Shown here one piece after another: positions 27,157 to 35,378 of a stretch of DNA of 64,000 bases. Source of the DNA: Ruegeria pomeroyi (GTDB lineage Bacteria > Pseudomonadota > Alphaproteobacteria > Rhodobacterales > Rhodobacteraceae); contig NZ_JAGQAG010000001.1 in NCBI RefSeq assembly GCF_021405525.1, positions 3,038,001-3,102,000 on the forward strand, read 5' to 3'. Positions within the stretch are counted from its first letter, which is position 1, and each line of letters starts with the position of its first letter. The translations under genes were made by a program, and so were the position numbers. The notes beneath the pieces are model-generated. The model made no database searches. It was not told where the DNA came from and was given only the letters and a program-made list of their open reading frames with translations.

Positions 27157-28191
27157 ATGAAGCGTATCACCACCATTCTGGCCGCCACGACGGCGCTGGC
27201 CGTGCCCGCCATGGCCGAGGATCTTTCCGTCGTCGGCAGCTGGTCCAGCCTGCCGCTGCACAAGCAATACGAAGCCCCGTTCTGGGGCGAGGCCCTGCCC
27301 GCCGCCTCGGGCGGCAAGATCAATGTCAATCTGACCACCCACAACCAGATGAATCTTGGCGTCGGCGACGTTTTCCGCCTGCTGGGTGACGGCGTCTATG
27401 ACGTGGCGATGACGGTGGCCGACTATGCCGTTGCCGATGCGCCCGAGCTCGAAGGGCTGGATGTGCCATTGCTGGCGCTGACCGCGGACGAGGCCCGCGC
27501 CATGGTCGATGCGGCCCGGCCGATGGTGACCGACATTTTCCACGACCGGTTCAATTCGCATGTTCTGGCCATCGCCCCCTATCCGCCGCAAGTGGTGTTC
27601 TGCAATGCCGAGATCGCCGGGCTGGACGATCTGAAGGGGCTCAAGGTCCGTGCCTCGGGCCGGATGACCGCCAAGTTCCTCGAAGCGCTGGGCGCCGAGG
27701 GCGTCAATGTCAGCTTTGGCGAGGTACCCGGTGCATTGCAGAAGGGCACCGTGGACTGCGCCGTGACCGGCGCCGGCTCGGGCTATTCGGCGGGCTGGTG
27801 GGAGGTCTCGACCCATCTGCTGCCGATCCCGCTGGGTGGCTGGGACAGCGTCGTGACCGCGATGAACCTGGACAAGTGGAACAGCCTCGACGCCGACACC
27901 CAGGCGCTGATCGCGTCCAAGGTCGCGTCGGATTTCGAGGCCCCGGCCTGGGCCAGCGCGCAGGGTGCGCTGGTCAATGACATCGCCTGCCTGACCGGCA
28001 ATGGCGACTGCCCCGCCGGCGACGCGCGCGGCATGAAACTGGTCGAGGTCTCGGATGCCGATTTCGCCCGCGCCCGCGAAGTGCTGGTGGGTGAGGTTCT
28101 GCCTGACTGGGCCGGGCGCGCCGGTGGCGACTGGGCCGAACGCTGGAACGCGTCGGTTGGCGCGACCGTCGGTGTGACCATCGGGAACTGA
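27157..28191 (+). CDS. dctP: TRAP transporter periplasmic binding subunit
   Basis: This 344-residue protein begins with a signal peptide (MKRITTILAATTALAVPAMAE, cleaved near residue 20). The mature TRAP-type binding protein contains DDLKGLKVRASGRMTAKFLEALGAEGV, the family region with the conserved substrate-carboxylate arginine, and FGEVPGALQKGTVDCAVTG, the usual quota motif for helix-hinge packing. It binds an organic acid in the periplasm and passes it to the DctQM membrane unit. The exact acid is unknown. A good ribosome binding site (GAGGAG) lies upstream. It is downstream of the DUF1445 gene and followed by dctQ after 23 bases. Confidence 0.93.
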   Translation: MKRITTILAATTALAVPAMAEDLSVVGSWSSLPLHKQYEAPFWGEALPAASGGKINVNLTTHNQMNLGVGDVFRLLGDGVYDVAMTVADYAVADAPELEGLDVPLLALTADEARAMVDAARPMVTDIFHDRFNSHVLAIAPYPPQVVFCNAEIAGLDDLKGLKVRASGRMTAKFLEALGAEGVNVSFGEVPGALQKGTVDCAVTGAGSGYSAGWWEVSTHLLPIPLGGWDSVVTAMNLDKWNSLDADTQALIASKVASDFEAPAWASAQGALVNDIACLTGNGDCPAGDARGMKLVEVSDADFARAREVLVGEVLPDWAGRAGGDWAERWNASVGATVGVTIGN

Positions 28192-28214
28192 TCGGCACCG
28201 TCAGGGAGGAGCAG

Positions 28215-28763
28215 ATGGAAGAGATCGTGCTGGAGAAACTGCGCAGCTGGAATCGCCGTATAGCGATCTTGACCGGATGCGTCCTGATGGCCTGTGCCGG
28301 TGTCGTCCTTCTCGACGTCCTGCTCAGGCGCCTGGGCTCCTCCTTCGGCGGCACCGATGAAATCTCGGGCTATGTGATGGCCATTGCCACCTCTTGGGGA
28401 ATGGCCTTCACGCTTCTCGAACTTGGTCACGTCCGCATCGACCTTCTGCGCGGGCGTACGGGACAGATCGGCCGGTCGCTGTTCGACCTGTTCGCGATGA
28501 TCATGATGGCGGGCACCGTCACCCTGATCGCGGTCAAATGCTGGCCGGTGCTGGCCCGGTCCCTGACCAATTCCTCGCGTGCGAACACGCCGCTGGAAAC
28601 CCCGCTGGCACTGGTGCAGGTGCCATGGTTCGCCGGTTGGGTCTGGTTTGCCATCGTTGCCTGGGCGACGCTTGCGGCGGCGCTGCTGCTTGTGCTGAAA
28701 GGCAGGTTCGAAGCCTCGGAGGCAGCCATCGGCTGTTTCGGCGAGGAGGCGGCGTTGAAATGA
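28215..28763 (+). CDS. dctQ: TRAP transporter small membrane subunit
   Basis: This 182-residue protein has four hydrophobic segments, typical of DctQ. Family residues are seen in VLLDVLLRRLGSSFGGTDEISGYVMAIATSWGMAFTL and LGHVRIDLLRGR. It forms the membrane complex with DctM. Its ribosome binding site is AGGGAGGAG. The dctM start overlaps its stop by ATGA, as is common in TRAP operons. Confidence 0.92.
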   Translation: MEEIVLEKLRSWNRRIAILTGCVLMACAGVVLLDVLLRRLGSSFGGTDEISGYVMAIATSWGMAFTLLELGHVRIDLLRGRTGQIGRSLFDLFAMIMMAGTVTLIAVKCWPVLARSLTNSSRANTPLETPLALVQVPWFAGWVWFAIVAWATLAAALLLVLKGRFEASEAAIGCFGEEAALK

Positions 28764-30046
28764 TCGGCTATGTGACAATCGGCCTGCTCGGCCTGCTCGC
28801 CCTGTCGATCCCGGTCGGCATCGTGCTCTTTCTTCTCGGTTTCGGGGTCGATGCGTTCTTTAGCCCGTTTCCCCTGATCCGCGGATTGGGCAACCTGGTC
28901 TGGTCGACCTCGAACAACGCGACCCTGATCGCGATCCCCTTCTTCGTACTGCTGGGCGAAATCCTGGTCCGGTCGGGGATCGCAACACGCACCTATGCCG
29001 CGCTCGACCGCTGGGTCAGCTGGTTGCCCGGCGGATTGGTGCACGCCAATGTCGCCACCGCCACGATGTTCTCGGCCACCTCCGGCTCGTCGGTTGCCAC
29101 CGCCGCCACGGTCGCCACGGTCGCGATGCCCCAGGCCGAGAAACTGGGCTATGACCCCAAGCTCTTTTCGGGCGCAATTGCGGCCGGCGGCACGCTCGGG
29201 ATCATGATCCCGCCCTCGATCAACCTGATCGTCTACGGGTTCCTGACCCAGACCTCGATACCGCGTCTGTTCCTGGCGGGCCTCGTTCCCGGTCTGGCGC
29301 TGGCGCTGGGTTTCATGGCGATCACCGTGATCATCTGCCTGATCCGCCCCTCGCTGGGCGGCACCCGCCGGGTGTTTCCGCTGGCCGAGATGCTGCGGGC
29401 CCTGCTGCAACTGCTGCCCATCGTGCTGCTGTTCACCATCATCATCGGAACCATCTACAAGGGCTGGGCAACCCCGACAGAGGCCGCCGCGGTCGGCGTT
29501 GCCGGTGCGGTGACAATCGCCGCGTTCTTCGGAAACGTGTCCAGGGCGATCTTCGTCGAAGCCATCCTTGGCACCGTCAAGATAACCTCGATGATCATGC
29601 TGGTCGTCATTGGCGCCTCGTTCCTCAATTTCACACTGGCCTCGGCCGGGCTCGGGCGCGAGCTGGAGACCTTCCTCGACGGGCTGGGCCTGTCGCCCCT
29701 GGGCACGATCCTGGTGGTGGTGCTGATCTATATCGTGCTGGGTTTCTTCATCGAGACACTGTCGCTGATGGTGGTGACAATCCCGATCATCGTACCGCTG
29801 GTGGTGGCGCAAGGGTACGACCCGATCTGGTTCGGCATCCTGATGATCGTGCTGATCGAGATGGCGCTGATCACACCGCCGGTCGGCCTGAACCTCTATG
29901 TGGTTCAGGGGGCCCGGAAGTCGGGCAAAATGAGCGAGGTCATGCTGGGGACGATCCCCTACGTGATCGCCATGCTGATCATGGTGGCGCTGCTGATTGC
30001 CTTTCCCGCAATCGCGCTGTTCCTGCCATCTGTGCTTGGGGGGTAA
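28760..30046 (+). CDS. dctM: TRAP transporter large permease subunit
   Basis: This 428-residue protein has about 12 hydrophobic segments. DctM signatures include IPFFVLLGEILVRSGIATRTY, SATSGSSVATAATVATVAMPQAEKLGYD and GTLGIMIPPSINLIVYGFLTQTS. It is the sodium-driven permease of the TRAP system. The start at 28760 overlaps dctQ. The DUF2848 gene begins 6 bases after its stop, so the operon continues without a gap. Confidence 0.95.
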   Translation: MIGYVTIGLLGLLALSIPVGIVLFLLGFGVDAFFSPFPLIRGLGNLVWSTSNNATLIAIPFFVLLGEILVRSGIATRTYAALDRWVSWLPGGLVHANVATATMFSATSGSSVATAATVATVAMPQAEKLGYDPKLFSGAIAAGGTLGIMIPPSINLIVYGFLTQTSIPRLFLAGLVPGLALALGFMAITVIICLIRPSLGGTRRVFPLAEMLRALLQLLPIVLLFTIIIGTIYKGWATPTEAAAVGVAGAVTIAAFFGNVSRAIFVEAILGTVKITSMIMLVVIGASFLNFTLASAGLGRELETFLDGLGLSPLGTILVVVLIYIVLGFFIETLSLMVVTIPIIVPLVVAQGYDPIWFGILMIVLIEMALITPPVGLNLYVVQGARKSGKMSEVMLGTIPYVIAMLIMVALLIAFPAIALFLPSVLGG

Positions 30047-30052
30047 GGCCTG

Positions 30053-30706
30053 ATGCGGTTTGTTGCGGAAGGACGCGAGATCGAGGCAAGGATCGAGCAT
30101 CTCGTCGTCGCCGGATGGACCGGACGCGACATCGGCGCGGTCCGGCATCATATCGAAGAGCTGGCGGCGCTCGGTGTCGCGCCGCCATCGCAGGTGCCTC
30201 TTTTCTACCGGGTGTCTCAGTCGCTGCTGGTGCAGGCCCCCAGGATCGAGGTACTGGGGCCCGACACCTCGGGCGAGGTCGAGCCATTGCTGGTCAATCT
30301 CGATGGCACGCTCTGGCTCGGGCTCGGATCGGACCACACGGACCGCCAGCTTGAAACCGTCTCGGTGGCAGCCTCGAAACAGGCCTGCCCGAAGCCGGTC
30401 TCGCCGATGCTCTGGCGGTTCGACACGGTCGCGCCTCATCTGGATCGGCTGATCCTGAGTTGTGAAATCCCTGAAAACGGTGAGTGGACGCTCTATCAGG
30501 AGGGGACGCTGGCCATGATCCGCCCGCTTGGCGATCTGGTCGCGCAATCGGGGCTTGACACTGGCGGCGCCATGCTCTGCGGCACGCTTGGCGCCATTGG
30601 CGGGGTGCGACCCGCTTCGGACTATCGCATGCAACTGCGCGACCCGGTTCTCGAACGCAGCCTGTATCTGGAATACCGGGCCTCTGCCCTGCCAGTGGTG
30701 GCCTGA
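30053..30706 (+). CDS. DUF2848 protein
   Basis: This 217-residue cytoplasmic protein matches DUF2848: the N-terminal RIEHLVVAGWTGRD, then VPLFYRVSQSLLVQAP, LGLGSDHTDRQLE and SKQACPKPVSPMLWRFD. The GSDHTDR and SKQACPKP segments are strongly conserved-looking and resemble parts of fumarylacetoacetate-hydrolase-like folds, but I do not know a proven activity. DUF2848 genes often accompany transporters for organic acids. Here it closes the DUF1445-TRAP operon. An IS3-family remnant begins just after its stop, so the original 3' end may have been trimmed. Confidence 0.8.
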   Translation: MRFVAEGREIEARIEHLVVAGWTGRDIGAVRHHIEELAALGVAPPSQVPLFYRVSQSLLVQAPRIEVLGPDTSGEVEPLLVNLDGTLWLGLGSDHTDRQLETVSVAASKQACPKPVSPMLWRFDTVAPHLDRLILSCEIPENGEWTLYQEGTLAMIRPLGDLVAQSGLDTGGAMLCGTLGAIGGVRPASDYRMQLRDPVLERSLYLEYRASALPVVA

Positions 30707-31251
30707 TAACAGAGGTGGTTTGGTTTGTTTGAACAGGTTTCGGGCGTTCTGTAGGTGTTTTTCCGCCTGGGTTACGCCGCTGCCGCATCAGGTATTGGCT
30801 TGTTGAAGTAGGCCTGATCGGGGGTTCTCCCGTCAAGCGATGAGTGCGGTCGACGGCTGTTGTAGAAGCCCAGGTATCGGCCGATCCCGACCCGGGCTTC
30901 GGCCACGCTGGCATAGGCCCGCAGGTAGACTTCCTCGTATTTGATAGTCCGCCACAGACGCTCGACGAAGACGTTGTCGCGCCAAGCTCCCTTGCCATCC
31001 ATGCTGATCTTGATTTTGCGGGTGGCCAGCACCTTGATGAAGCCGGTGGACGTGAACTGGCTGCCCTGATCCGTGTTGAAGAGCTCGGGTGCGCCGTGTC
31101 GCGCCAGTGCTGCCTCGACAGCCTCAATGCAAAAATCCGCCTCCAGCGTGATCGACACCCGCCATGCCAGGACACGCCGTGTGAACCAGTCCAGCACGGC
31201 GGCCAGATAGATGTACCCGCGGGCCATGGGGATGTCCCGAGCATACATCAT
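30707..31251 (-). mobile_element. IS3-family insertion sequence remnant
   Basis: The remnant holds only the C-terminal part of an IS3-family OrfB integrase (CDS 30772-31251, 159 residues instead of about 280). Visible rve-domain parts are YLAAVLDWFTRRVLAWRVS, LFNTDQGSQFTS with the second catalytic Asp, and WRDNVFVERLWRTIKYEEVYLRAY with the catalytic Glu. The tail is RYLGFYNSRRPHSSLDGRTPDQAYF. The 5' part with orfA is missing, and the segment before IPMARG appears to have lost residues of the usual DITYIPM motif. I could not define terminal inverted repeats with confidence. It is fused directly to the broken end of the integrase gene. Confidence 0.75.
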
Positions 31252-31259
31252 CTTGGCGT

Positions 31260-31712
31260 CCCGCAGTGACAGCTTAGGAGCATCGGTTCCGGGTTCAGCA
31301 AGGCCTTCAACAACAGAGGGTCGGTATTGGGCTGCTCAGAGAGGCCTTTGACAATCTCTCTAGCGGCAAACTCTGGGTCTTCTTCAAGGCCTATGGTCTC
31401 AGACACCAACTCTTCGCGCTTGAGGAGTGCTTCATGCCATCTTTCGACTGGTGATCTGGTGTCCTTGCCGTTGATACGGCTGCGCACCTCGGAGACCATT
31501 CGGTCGAACTCTTGCATGATGGCCTGGTATTCTCGGTGAAAGGCTAGGCCTTCGCGATTTTTGATGTGAACCTGCAGGGCTGGCTCGCCAAGCACCTCAA
31601 CAACATCTTTCGGAAATCGTCTTCTAAACCTCAGAACCCCGTTAGGCCGCTTATCTACATGTTTGATTTTGGTGCTCAGGGCCATCTTTGTGTCCTCGAT
31701 GTGTGTCGCCAT
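31260..31712 (-). pseudogene. Tyrosine recombinase (integrase), N-terminal fragment
   Basis: About 145 residues remain, from MATHIEDTKMALSTKIKHVDKRPNGVLRFRRRFPKD (start at 31712, or 31685 at MALSTKI) through a helical region typical of the N-terminal part of phage-type integrases of Rhodobacterales. The catalytic domain with its Arg, His and Tyr is missing. The frame runs into IS3-derived sequence near 31270 and stops at 31248. It lies 65 bases from the tRNA-Thr gene and is read away from it, as integrases of tRNA-targeting elements usually are. Confidence 0.7.
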
Positions 31713-31774
31713 GTGTGTCGTGATAGACAGCCGAGCGCAATATTATCAAGGAACTAAAGGGTTTCTTAGAGTGA

Positions 31775-31792
31775 AATGGTGCCCCCACACGG
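31775..31792 (+). repeat. Right attachment-site copy in tRNA-Thr
   Basis: AATGGTGCCCCCACACGG, identical to 24128-24145, covers the encoded CCA, the 3' acceptor strand and part of the T-arm of the tRNA-Thr gene. It is the tRNA-side member of the direct repeat. Confidence 0.75.
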
Positions 31793-31852
31793 ACTCGAAC
31801 CGCGGACCTACTGATTACAAATCAGTTGCTCTACCAGCTGAGCTATAGGGGC
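31777..31852 (-). tRNA. tRNA-Thr (anticodon TGT)
   Basis: The 76-base minus-strand sequence begins GCCCCTATAGCTCAGCTGGT and ends GTGTGGGGGCACCA. The D-arm (GCTCAGCTGGTAGAGC), anticodon arm (CTGATTTGTAATCAG, anticodon TGT), T-arm (GTTCGAGTCC) and paired acceptor ends (GCCCCTA; the 3' strand with one wobble) all form, and CCA is encoded. It is the integration target of the neighbouring element and has stayed intact. Confidence 0.97.
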
Positions 31853-32017
31853 AACAGGACCCGATTAATCGCAGGTCGGTTCGACTTCAAGATGGAAATC
31901 AAGGCCCATTGAGGAAAATCTCCGACAGTGTCCCTGCCGCAAGCGTTTGACTGCCTTGCACCTAGCTTGTAGTCAGGGAACTATCTGTTTGTTTTTCATA
32001 AGGAAGCCCGGCAAACG

Positions 32018-32893
32018 ATGCAGGTGGTATTCCATACTGGCTCGCATGGCACCGACGACGATCGTTTGATCAAATGCCTACTGAGCAACAAAGAGCCGTT
32101 CTCTCAGCGTGGCGTTGCCGTTCCGGGGCCGGCACAGTATCGCGCCCTGTTCAAGAAGGTCCTGACCGCGCTGGACGAGGCCGAACCCGAACCGCAGGCG
32201 CGCGAGGTATTGATAGAGGCGATTCTGGATGGTGAGGTAGCCGACCGGGTGATCTTTTCGGATGCCAATTTCTTTGGCTCGCATTGGTCCGCCCTGGGCA
32301 AGGGCATGTTCTATCCCCGCGCGGCGACCCGCATGGCGAACCTACAAGCCATTTTTGCCTATGATCAGGTCGAGATGTTCATGTCGATCCGCAATCCGGC
32401 GAGTTTCGTCCCCGATGTCCTTGGCGCCCTCCCTGAAAAGGGTGCGGCCGAGGTAATGGAGGGTATGGATCTGCACAAGCTGCACTGGACCGGAATGGTC
32501 GAGAGCATTCGCGCCGCCGCCCCGAATGTACAGTTGACCCTTTGGTGCAACGAGGATACGCCGTTGATCTGGGCGCAGATCATCCGCGACATGGCAGGGC
32601 TGGAACACGGCAACAAGATCGTGGGCGGTTTCTCACTCCTGTCCGAGATCATGTCCAAGGAGGGCATGCAGCGGTTTCGTGCCTATCTGGCCGAACACCC
32701 CGAGCTGAGCGAGATGCAGAAACGCCGGGTCATCGCCGCCTTTCTCGACAAATATGCGCTGGAGGATGCGGTCGAGGAAGAACTGGACCTGCCCGGCTGG
32801 ACCCATGAACTGGTCGACCAGCTGACAGAGCTATACGACGAAGACGTATTCAGCCTGCAACGCATTCCGGGCGTGCAGTTTATCGCCCCCTGA
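32018..32893 (+). CDS. Degenerate sulfotransferase-like protein, function unknown
   Basis: This 291-residue protein begins MQVVFHTGSHGTDDDRLIKCLLSN. In sulfotransferase-like proteins of this group the same position usually reads like FHIGTHKTGTTSLQ, with a phosphosulfate-binding P-loop. Here the loop is GSHGTDDD, so the Lys and Thr needed for binding are absent. A later segment (RMANLQAIFAYDQVEMFMSIRNPASFVPDVL) looks like the second cofactor loop of that fold. If the relation is right, it is probably a non-catalytic member. No signal peptide or membrane segment is seen. It stands alone between the tRNA and the GapR gene. The fold assignment is by eye. Confidence 0.6.
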   Translation: MQVVFHTGSHGTDDDRLIKCLLSNKEPFSQRGVAVPGPAQYRALFKKVLTALDEAEPEPQAREVLIEAILDGEVADRVIFSDANFFGSHWSALGKGMFYPRAATRMANLQAIFAYDQVEMFMSIRNPASFVPDVLGALPEKGAAEVMEGMDLHKLHWTGMVESIRAAAPNVQLTLWCNEDTPLIWAQIIRDMAGLEHGNKIVGGFSLLSEIMSKEGMQRFRAYLAEHPELSEMQKRRVIAAFLDKYALEDAVEEELDLPGWTHELVDQLTELYDEDVFSLQRIPGVQFIAP

Positions 32894-32929
32894 CCCGTCC
32901 GGCTGCGGACGGGCCATCGGGCGCGCGGC

Positions 32930-33190
32930 TCACGCCATACCCAGCGCCGCCTTGTACATCTCCAGCACCGCCTCTTCCTCGGCGATGTCGTCCTTGTCGC
33001 GCTTGCGCAGGGCGACGATCTTGCGCATGACCTTGGTGTCGTAACCGCGCGCCTTGGCCTCGGCCATCACCTCTTTCTGCTGGTCGGCGATGTCTTTCTT
33101 TTCCTGCTCCAGTCGCTCGATCCGTTCGATGAACTGGCGCAACTCGCCTGCGGCGATCCCGTAATTGGCGTCTGATTGGGGCTGATCCAT
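32930..33190 (-). CDS. gapR: GapR-family (DUF2312) nucleoid-associated protein
   Basis: This 86-residue protein has the DUF2312 pattern: [58 protein letters not shown]. GapR of Caulobacter is a clamp that binds overtwisted DNA ahead of polymerases and helps topoisomerases. The start at 33190 has GGAG 9 bases upstream; the ATG 15 bases earlier has none. Convergent to the sulfotransferase-like gene. Confidence 0.93.
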   Translation of the reverse strand: MDQPQSDANYGIAAGELRQFIERIERLEQEKKDIADQQKEVMAEAKARGYDTKVMRKIVALRKRDKDDIAEEEAVLEMYKAALGMA

Positions 33191-33338
33191 CGGTGCGATC
33201 TCCATCGGTGCGTTATGCGGCGACGAGCGGGATAACGCGGCGCCGGTTCGCCTGCAAGGATCATTTCCCGCCGGTTGCACCGGATGGGCCGATGCGGTAA
33301 CGCGGGCGCGCAACTGGCGTAACAGACGGGGCGCGGTC

Positions 33339-33560
33339 ATGCTGTTCGACATCATCATCTGGACGGGCGCCGCCCTGTCGTTGCTTGGACTGGCCGGGCT
33401 GGTCTGGTGCATCCTGCGCGTCAACCGTGCCCGCAAGGCCGGGCTGAGCGACGATGAACTCCGCGCCGCAGTTCAGGCGGTGCTGCCCTGGAACCTGGGT
33501 GCGCTGTTCCTGTCCGTCATCGGGTTGATGATGGTGATGGTCGGGATATCGCTGGGCTGA
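33339..33560 (+). CDS. Small two-span membrane protein, hypothetical
   Basis: This 73-residue protein has two hydrophobic segments ([26 protein letters not shown], given in parts: [20 protein letters not shown]; and [20 protein letters not shown]) joined by a charged loop with [15 protein letters not shown]. It looks like a conserved Rhodobacterales small membrane protein of unknown role. It is divergent from gapR and convergent with the next small gene. Confidence 0.7.
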   Translation: MLFDIIIWTGAALSLLGLAGLVWCILRVNRARKAGLSDDELRAAVQAVLPWNLGALFLSVIGLMMVMVGISLG

Positions 33561-33571
33561 GCGCGGCGCGC

Positions 33572-33787
33572 TCAGACCGGCATATTGTCGAACCGCGCCT
33601 CGACCGCATCCTCGCACAGCGCCGCATCAAGCTGGCGCAGTCGCGCAGGCACTTTCAGCCCATGCTGCCGCATGCGGTCCACGACCCGGCTGAATTCCGG
33701 CTGCACCTCAAGCCGGATATTCAGCGGCGCCCCCGTTACCCGTCGCTCCAGACGCTCGGCGGCGTGATATAGATCCTGTGCTGTCAT
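33572..33787 (-). CDS. Small hypothetical protein
   Basis: This 71-residue, charged protein (MTAQDLYHAAERLERRVTG ... VVDRMRQHGLKVPARLRQLDAALCEDAVEARFDNMPV) is predicted mostly helical. I do not recognise a family. I chose ATG 33787 because it lies in a sensible position with open frame after it; an upstream in-frame start at 33823 is possible. It lies between the small membrane protein and the sulfur operon. Confidence 0.55.
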   Translation of the reverse strand: MTAQDLYHAAERLERRVTGAPLNIRLEVQPEFSRVVDRMRQHGLKVPARLRQLDAALCEDAVEARFDNMPV

Positions 33788-34045
33788 GTGTCTTCTCCCC
33801 TGTATCGGAACCGAATCTGCCACAGCCGCGTAACAGGCTTAAGAAACTTCCCGGACATTCGGCCCCATCTCCCGGCCGAAAGGGCGGATATGCCTGTTTT
33901 CGTGGCGATTGCCGCATCCTTGCACAGCACCCGTTCGCGCGCATTGACCGACATCAAAACGCCCCGGAAATAGAAAAGTGGCACATGGGAGTTGCATCAT
34001 ATTCACAATTTACCATATGATCCAGGAAACCAACAGGAGTCCGTC
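33788..34045. other. Promoter region of the sulfur detoxification operon
   Basis: These 258 bases lie between the divergent small gene and the metallo-hydrolase gene. Near 34005-34021 the AT-rich stretch ATATTCACAATTTACCATAT, unusual for this window, precedes the start and may contain the promoter and an ArsR-type (BigR-like) operator. No clean inverted repeat is seen. Confidence 0.4.
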
Positions 34046-34909
34046 ATGACCCCCTTCGTAAAAGCCTTCTTCGACGAAGCCACCTTTACGGTGTCCTATG
34101 TGGTGCGCGAGCCCGACGGCCGCGCCTGCGCCATCGTCGACAGCGTTCTGGATTTCGACCACGCCTCTGGCCGGACAAACACCACATCGGCCGATGCGAT
34201 CGTGGACTACGTCACCGCCGAGGGTCTCAACGTCGAGTGGATCCTCGAAAGCCACGTGCATGCCGATCACCTGTCCGCCGCCCCCTATCTGCAGGAACGG
34301 CTGGGCGGCAAGATCGGCATCGGCGCTAACATCACCATCGTGCAGGACACGTTCGGCAAGGTGTTCAACGAGGGCACCGAGTTCCAGCGTGACGGCAGCC
34401 AGTTCGACGCGCTGTTCCGCGAGGGTGACAGTTTCCATATCGGCCAGATGCGCGGCGACGTGCTGCACACGCCCGGCCACACGCCTGCCTGCCTGACCTA
34501 TGTGATCGGTGATGCGGCCTTTGTCGGTGATACGCTGTTCATGCCCGATTTCGGCACCGCGCGATGCGACTTCCCCGGCGGTTCTTCGGCGACGCTCTAC
34601 CAGTCGATCCAGAAGATTCTCGCCTTGCCGGATGAAACCCGAATCTTTGTCGGCCATGACTACAAGGCGCCGGGACGCGATGAGTACGCCTGGGAAACCA
34701 CCGTGGGCGAGCAGAAGGCGCTGAATATCCATATCGGTCAGGGCCGCAGCGTCGAAGAGTTCGTCCAGATGCGCGACGCACGCGATGCCACGCTGGGCAT
34801 GCCGCGGCTGATCCTGCCTTCGCTTCAGGTCAACATGCGCGCGGGCCAGATGCCGCCGGCCGACGAACAGGGCAATGTCTTTCTGAAACTACCGGTCAAC
34901 AAGCTCTGA
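34046..34909 (+). CDS. Persulfide dioxygenase-like metallo-hydrolase (ETHE1/Blh type)
   Basis: This 287-residue protein has the metallo-beta-lactamase fold with motif ESHVHADHLSAAPYLQERLGGK (residues about 67-88), the later metal histidine in HTPGHTPACLTYV, FVGDTLFMPDFGTARCDFPGGS and FVGHDY. The D-F-G-x-x-R-x-D-F-P-G-G segment is characteristic of ETHE1-like persulfide dioxygenases, which oxidise glutathione persulfide to sulfite using one iron. The start at 34046 has CAACAGGAGT upstream. It is the first gene of an operon with two YeeE/YedE proteins and a DUF442 protein, the layout of sulfide/biofilm (Blh-BigR) detoxification clusters. Confidence 0.9.
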   Translation: MTPFVKAFFDEATFTVSYVVREPDGRACAIVDSVLDFDHASGRTNTTSADAIVDYVTAEGLNVEWILESHVHADHLSAAPYLQERLGGKIGIGANITIVQDTFGKVFNEGTEFQRDGSQFDALFREGDSFHIGQMRGDVLHTPGHTPACLTYVIGDAAFVGDTLFMPDFGTARCDFPGGSSATLYQSIQKILALPDETRIFVGHDYKAPGRDEYAWETTVGEQKALNIHIGQGRSVEEFVQMRDARDATLGMPRLILPSLQVNMRAGQMPPADEQGNVFLKLPVNKL

Positions 34910-34949
34910 CCGGCAGTCCAATCAAGCGCGAACAGGGAACACGGTTATA

Positions 34950-35378
34950 ATGGAAACGGATTGGATTTGGGGGCTGGTCGGCGGGCTGTTGATCGGCACC
35001 GGCGGCGCGGTCTATCTGCTGGGCAATGGCCGCATCATGGGGGCCAGCGGCATTCTGGGCGGCCTGATCGACGGCACCGGGCGCGGCAACTGGGTCGAGC
35101 GGGCGGTGTTCCTCTTCGGCGTCGTGGTGGCGCCGCTGGTGCTGTGGCCGCTCTACAGCGTCGAGATCGACACGCATGTGACCAGCGATATCTGGGTCAT
35201 CGTGGCCGCAGGCCTGCTGGTCGGGGTCGGCACCCGTATCGCCAATGGCTGCACCTCGGGCCACGGGGTCTGCGGCATCTCGCGGTTCTCGCTGCGTGGT
35301 ATCGTGGCGACCGTGTTCTACATCCTCGCCGGCGGTCTGACGCTTGCGATCTTCCGCCATGTCCTGGGGGTGATCTGA
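34950..35378 (+). CDS. YeeE/YedE-family membrane protein (first half)
   Basis: This 142-residue protein has about four hydrophobic segments and the YeeE/YedE motif [32 protein letters not shown] in its second half. The cysteines in [10 protein letters not shown] are thought to handle thiosulfate or sulfur in this transporter family. Full-length relatives have two such halves; here the second half is the next gene. Its stop overlaps the next ATG (TGATG). Confidence 0.88.
   Translation: METDWIWGLVGGLLIGTGGAVYLLGNGRIMGASGILGGLIDGTGRGNWVERAVFLFGVVVAPLVLWPLYSVEIDTHVTSDIWVIVAAGLLVGVGTRIANGCTSGHGVCGISRFSLRGIVATVFYILAGGLTLAIFRHVLGVI

Larger units (their letters stand above)
24128..31792. mobile_element. 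Remnant integrative element at tRNA-Thr
   Basis: The element is bounded by an 18-bp direct repeat of the tRNA-Thr 3' end. A tyrosine-recombinase gene fragment lies right next to the intact tRNA and is read away from it, as in typical tRNA-integrated islands. The cargo is a frameshifted PIN-domain gene with a small membrane protein, a LysR gene, a DUF1445-TRAP-DUF2848 operon and an IS3-family fragment. The left 1.1 kb is visibly less GC-rich than the rest of the window, while the TRAP operon matches the host composition, so the element looks mosaic. The broken integrase means it can no longer move by itself. Confidence 0.7.

Noticed and set aside
28427-30634. A 735-codon open frame antisense to the dctQ, dctM and DUF2848 genes
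   Set aside because: Same low-complexity HQDR composition and no ribosome binding site; the sense genes have clear family motifs.
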